Shown here in pieces: positions 56,812-64,000 of a DNA stretch of 64,000 nt (positions are counted from its first letter, which is position 1; every line of letters starts with the position of its first letter). Position numbers and translations under genes: made by a program. Source of the DNA: Stomatobaculum longum (lineage in GTDB: Bacteria; Bacillota; Clostridia; Lachnospirales; Lachnospiraceae); contig JH590862.1 of NCBI GenBank assembly GCA_000242235.1, positions 557,321 to 621,320 of the forward strand. The letters are read 5' to 3'. The notes beneath the pieces were generated by a model. The model saw only the letters and a program-made list of their open reading frames with translations. It was not told the DNA's origin and searched no databases.

Positions 56812-59331
56812 ATGGAACCAAATGTATTTGATCAGATCAAAGAGGTTGATCTGAAAAAAACAATGGAGAAGTCGTACATCGACTATGCAATGTCTGTCAT
56901 TGCGGCGCGGGCGTTGCCGGATGTGAGAGACGGCCTGAAGCCGGTGCAACGGCGTATCCTGTATTCCATGTTCGAATTGAACAACGGACCGGACAAAGCC
57001 CACAGAAAGTGTGCGCGTATCGTCGGTGATACCATGGGTAAATATCACCCGCACGGCGACTCATCGATTTACGGCGCTCTTGTCAATATGGCACAGGAAT
57101 GGGCCATGCGGAATTGTCTGGTCGACGGACACGGAAACTTCGGATCCATTGATGGCGACGGCGCGGCGGCCATGCGATATACCGAGGCAAGACTCTCCCA
57201 TATTGCGATGGAGATGATTGCCGACATCAACAAGGACACAGTGGACTTTGTTCCGAATTTTGATGAGACGGAGCAGGAGCCTGTGGTGCTGCCGAGCCGT
57301 TTCCCGAATTTGTTGGTTAACGGTGCGCAGGGTATTGCGGTCGGTATGGCGACCAATATACCGCCGCATAATCTGCGGGAAATTGTCGGCGCCGTCGACT
57401 GTATCATTGACAACAGAATTGCAGACAGGGAGACCGCGCTGGAAGAAGTGATGGCTCGTGTCAAGGGACCGGATTTTCCGACCGGCGCCACGATACTCGG
57501 AAAGAGCGGTGTACTGGAGGCATATCGGACCGGAAGAGGAAAAATTCGTGTTCGCGCCGTAACCAATATCGAGCCGATGCAGAACGGAAAGCATCGCATT
57601 GTGGTCTCGGAGCTTCCGTATCTGGTCAATAAGGCGAGACTCATTGAGAAAATTGCGGATTTGGTGCGCGACAAGCGCGTGGATGGAATTACGGATCTTC
57701 GCGATGAGTCAAACCGCGAGGGAATGCGGATTGTCATTGAGCTCAGAAAAGATGTGAATCCGCAGATTGTCCTGAATCGTCTGCTGAAACATACACAGCT
57801 CGAGGATACTTTCGGTGTCATTATGCTCGCGCTGGTCGGCAATGAGCCCAGAGTCCTGAATCTTCTGCAAATGCTCGAGTACTATCTGGAACACCAGAAA
57901 GATGTGGTGACGCGAAGAACCAGATATGATTTGAACAAAGCAGAGGAGAGGGCGCATATTTTACAGGGACTTTTGATTGCCCTGGATCACATCGACGAGG
58001 TAATCCGCATCATTCGGGAGAGCAGAAGCGTAGCACTGGCAAAGCAAAACCTGATGGAGCGGTTTGGGCTTACAGAGGTGCAGGCACAGGCCATTGTCGA
58101 CATGCGTCTTCGTGCGCTGACCGGCTTGGAGCGCGAGAAGCTGGAAGCGGAATATCGTGAGCTTGAAAAAAAGATTGCCTATTATAAAAGCATTCTGGCG
58201 GATGAGAAAAAGTTGCTTGCGGTCATCAAAGAAGAGATTGATCTCATCGCGGAAAAATATGGGGGTGACAGAAGAACCGGTTTCGGCATCAGTGACGAGA
58301 TGGAAGCAGAGGATTTGATTCCGGATGAGACTGTTATTGTCGCGATGACAAACCGCGGCTATATTAAGCGGATGAATCCTGATTATTTCCGGAATCAGGC
58401 ACGCGGTGGCAAGGGAATCCGGGGCATGCAGACTATAGAGGATGATTTCATCACCGATCTTCTGATGACCACGACGCATCGTCCGATTGATTTCTTCACC
58501 AATAAGGGAAGATTGTATCGACTCAAGGTGTATCAGATTCCGGATGCGAGCCGAACGGCGCGCGGCACGGCAATCGTAAATCTCCTGCAGTTGCAAGCGG
58601 ATGAAAAAGTCACGGCCATGATATCTTATCGGAAGAAGGGCGGGGCCAAGTATCTCTTTATGGCAACCAAACAGGGCATGGTCAAGAAGACCGAGCTCAG
58701 CGCCTATATGAATGTTCGGAGTAACGGACTGGCGGCGATTGCGCTCCGCGAGGATGATGAACTCATAGGTGTTAAGGCGAGCCGCGGTACGGAAGATGTA
58801 CTTCTGGTGACGCAAAACGGGCAGAGTATACTTTTCTCCGAGGAGACAGTCCGTGTCACAGGAAGAAATTCCTACGGTGTCAAGGGCATTGCACTCCGCG
58901 AGGGCGATGCGGTCGTTGCGATGCAGCTTACGGCGCAGGGCGAAGAACTATTGACAGTCACGGCCTATGGTATGGGTAAGCGTACGGAACTCACAGAGTT
59001 TCACGCCCAAAACCGCGGTGGCTACGGTAACCTCTGCCATAAACTGACGGATAAGACGGGATTCCTGATCGGTGCAAAGCTGGTTCGGGAGGATCAGGAG
59101 ATGCTGCTGATTACGAATACCGGTGTCATGATACGGATTTCGGTCGGTGATATTTCCAAGTACGGACGTCTTGCGTCCGGTGTGAAACTCATGAATATTG
59201 AGCGGGACGGTGAGGAAGAAATCAGAATCGCCGGAATCGCAATGGTAAAAGAAAACATGAGTGCCGTACAGGAGAATGAGGACGGCGCCGAATCCGGCGA
59301 GGACAGTGAAGATATAGAAAGCAACAAATAA
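56812..59331 (+). CDS. gyrA: DNA gyrase subunit A
   Basis: Breakage-reunion subunit of gyrase. QRRILYSM opens the winged-helix region; the catalytic Tyr123 is in AMRYTEARLS. The C-terminal beta-pinwheel includes the GyrA box QARGGKG. Length 839 aa is normal, with an acidic Glu/Asp-rich tail. In the quinolone region (HPHGDSSIYG, residues 79-88) the Ser equivalent to E. coli Ser83 is kept, but Gly88 replaces the acidic residue at E. coli 87. No clear terminator is seen before the tRNA-Ser promoter. Confidence 0.96.
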   Translation: MEPNVFDQIKEVDLKKTMEKSYIDYAMSVIAARALPDVRDGLKPVQRRILYSMFELNNGPDKAHRKCARIVGDTMGKYHPHGDSSIYGALVNMAQEWAMRNCLVDGHGNFGSIDGDGAAAMRYTEARLSHIAMEMIADINKDTVDFVPNFDETEQEPVVLPSRFPNLLVNGAQGIAVGMATNIPPHNLREIVGAVDCIIDNRIADRETALEEVMARVKGPDFPTGATILGKSGVLEAYRTGRGKIRVRAVTNIEPMQNGKHRIVVSELPYLVNKARLIEKIADLVRDKRVDGITDLRDESNREGMRIVIELRKDVNPQIVLNRLLKHTQLEDTFGVIMLALVGNEPRVLNLLQMLEYYLEHQKDVVTRRTRYDLNKAEERAHILQGLLIALDHIDEVIRIIRESRSVALAKQNLMERFGLTEVQAQAIVDMRLRALTGLEREKLEAEYRELEKKIAYYKSILADEKKLLAVIKEEIDLIAEKYGGDRRTGFGISDEMEAEDLIPDETVIVAMTNRGYIKRMNPDYFRNQARGGKGIRGMQTIEDDFITDLLMTTTHRPIDFFTNKGRLYRLKVYQIPDASRTARGTAIVNLLQLQADEKVTAMISYRKKGGAKYLFMATKQGMVKKTELSAYMNVRSNGLAAIALREDDELIGVKASRGTEDVLLVTQNGQSILFSEETVRVTGRNSYGVKGIALREGDAVVAMQLTAQGEELLTVTAYGMGKRTELTEFHAQNRGGYGNLCHKLTDKTGFLIGAKLVREDQEMLLITNTGVMIRISVGDISKYGRLASGVKLMNIERDGEEEIRIAGIAMVKENMSAVQENEDGAESGEDSEDIESNK

Positions 59332-59418
59332 GAAACAACAAGATATAGAAGAAAAAAACAAATTGCTGCGCCTGGAAAATAAAGCCTTAAAAAGATTCAA
59401 AAAAATAGCTTTTATCCG

Positions 59419-59448
59419 TTGACAGATGGCGAAAACATCCGTTATAAT
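59419..59448 (+). promoter_or_regulatory. Promoter of tRNA-Ser / rRNA operon (P1)
   Basis: Perfect TTGACA (59419-59424), an 18-base spacer and perfect TATAAT (59443-59448), 19 bases before the tRNA. Confidence 0.85.
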
Positions 59449-59467
59449 AGCGTAGCAATTCGTTTCT

Positions 59468-59557
59468 GGAGAAATACTCAAGAGGCCGAAGAGGCCCCCC
59501 TGCTAAGGGGGTAGGTCGGGTAATACCGGCGCGAGGGTTCAAATCCCTCTTTCTCCG
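59468..59557 (+). tRNA. tRNA-Ser (GCT)
   Basis: A 90-nt type II tRNA with a long variable arm. Acceptor GGAGAAA pairs with TTTCTCC, the anticodon loop CTGCTAA gives GCT, and the T-arm is GAGGGTTCAAATCCCTC. The discriminator is G and no CCA is encoded. Confidence 0.95.
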
Positions 59558-59590
59558 CTTGAGTCACCCTGAAAAAACTTTAAAAAAGTG

Positions 59591-59619
59591 TTGACAGGAA
59601 AAACTCAAAGTGATAAAGT
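59591..59619 (+). promoter_or_regulatory. rRNA operon promoter (P2)
   Basis: TTGACA (59591-59596), a 17-base spacer and TAAAGT (59614-59619). It lies after tRNA-Ser and about 225 bases before the 16S gene. Confidence 0.7.
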
Positions 59620-59666
59620 AAGGGAGTTGCGCCTGAAGGGCGAGACAACCTAAAAGGACCTTGAAA

Positions 59667-59694
59667 ATCAAAGATCAGACAGTACAAACAACCC
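59667..59694 (+). other. 16S rRNA precursor processing stalk, left arm
   Basis: This 28-nt arm pairs with 61391-61418 beyond the 16S 3' end (Watson-Crick plus a few G-U pairs). It would form the RNase III stalk around 16S. Two local hairpins follow in the leader (59701-59716 with a GAAA loop, and 59718-59750). Confidence 0.75.
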
Positions 59695-59844
59695 TGAAAT
59701 CTCTGTGAAAACAGAGGGCTCGCGGACATCTTTCGAATGTGTCCGTGAGCTTCCAAAAGAATTTCAAAAAAGAACCAAACCAAGTAATAACGGGTAAAAT
59801 AACTGAGAAAGACCAACGTTATTTTGACCGGAACGAACAAACTT

Positions 59845-61381
<1,537 letters not shown>

Positions 61382-61390
61382 AAAGAGTAA

Positions 61391-61418
61391 GGGTTGTTTG
61401 TGCTGTCTGGTTTTTGAT
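61391..61418 (+). other. 16S rRNA precursor processing stalk, right arm
   Basis: Complements 59667-59694 across the 16S gene. Confidence 0.75.
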
Positions 61419-61436
61419 GAAAGGTTCACACCGGAT

Positions 61437-61555
61437 ATCCGGTGTCGATGCGTCTTCTTGAAACACCCGTTCCCATCCCGAACACGACGGTTAAGAGGAA
61501 GACGGCCGAAGGTACTATGCTGGTAACGGCATGGAAGAATAGGCGGGCGCCGGAT
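61437..61555 (+). rRNA. 5S ribosomal RNA (in the 16S-23S spacer)
   Basis: A 119-nt gene with the conserved 5S core CACCCGTTCCCATCCCGAAC, then GGTTAAG and GGTACTATGC. Helix I pairs ATCCGGTGTC with GGCGCCGGAT. It lies between 16S and tRNA-Ile, not after 23S as is usual. Its 5' end overlaps a 16-bp perfect palindrome (61429-61444). Confidence 0.92.
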
Positions 61556-61561
61556 TTGAAA

Positions 61562-61635
<74 letters not shown>

Positions 61636-61792
61636 TTTTGCACCTTGAAAATCGCATACAGAATGAATATTCAATTTTAGAATATCTAGACATCCGAGGT
61701 GATACGACGCAAGTCGTATCCAAGATATAAACGTATGCTCTGTGTAAGCAGAGCGACCAACCCGCATGTTCTTACGCTAGAGAACATGTAAG
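61636..61792 (+). other. tRNA-Ile to 23S spacer with processing hairpins
   Basis: No gene. It contains hairpins at 61701-61720 (8-bp stem, GCAA loop) and 61737-61754 (6 bp). A stem around 61765-61789 lies just before the 23S start, consistent with precursor-RNA processing. Confidence 0.6.

Positions 61793-64000
<2,208 letters not shown>

Overview
The window is a chromosomal segment around the replication origin of a low-GC-phylum (Bacillota) anaerobe. The 16S gene, the GlgC/GlgD pair, DUF4317, DUF4446 next to ParB and the sporulation-type regulator SpoVG all point to Clostridia, most likely family Lachnospiraceae. The coding DNA is GC-rich for that family. An oral genus such as Stomatobaculum is possible, but this is a family-level inference from reading the sequence, not a search result.

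Layout. Bases 1-31,800 hold ordinary metabolic and housekeeping genes, mostly on the minus strand. They include a 5'-truncated shikimate kinase, nth-DUF4317, ilvBN, YitT-TRIC, an M14 peptidase, a nitrilase/nitroreductase operon, M20-MATE, cupin, CPBP protease, Crp/Fnr regulator, DUF815 ATPase, tRNA-Lys, trmB, M18 peptidase, an SH3 protein, DacA, exonuclease-spoVG, glgD-glgC, asnS and an SbcD/SbcC-like pair. Bases 31,964-36,664 hold an accessory three-gene operon: an LPxTG surface protein, an ECF sigma factor with its own membrane helix and Ig-like outer domain, and a second membrane-anchored surface protein. An ECF-type promoter precedes it. Bases 36,803-39,014 carry DUF4446, parB and parA.

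Bases 39,015-43,061 hold no gene. They contain a diverged tandem satellite in which nearly every unit carries a ParB-binding parS box (four perfect, about ten more at 13/16 or better, several degenerate). This looks like a compact bacterial centromere and is the most unusual element in the window. Then follow rsmG-mnmG-mnmE-jag-yidC-yidD-rnpA-rpmH (minus strand), oriC with DnaA boxes (about 50,490-50,885), and dnaA-dnaN-S4-recF-gyrB-gyrA (plus strand).

The right end is tRNA-Ser followed by an rRNA operon in the order 16S-5S-tRNA-Ile-23S; the 23S runs off the window. Genes left of oriC run mostly leftward and those right of it rightward, so most are co-directional with replication. ParA, ParB, the parS satellite and oriC lie within about 13 kb and form the origin-segregation module. 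DnaA, DnaN, RecF and gyrase form the initiation and topology block. RnpA, RpmH, YidC, YidD, Jag and the MnmE/MnmG/RsmG RNA-modification enzymes form the conserved translation and membrane-insertion block.
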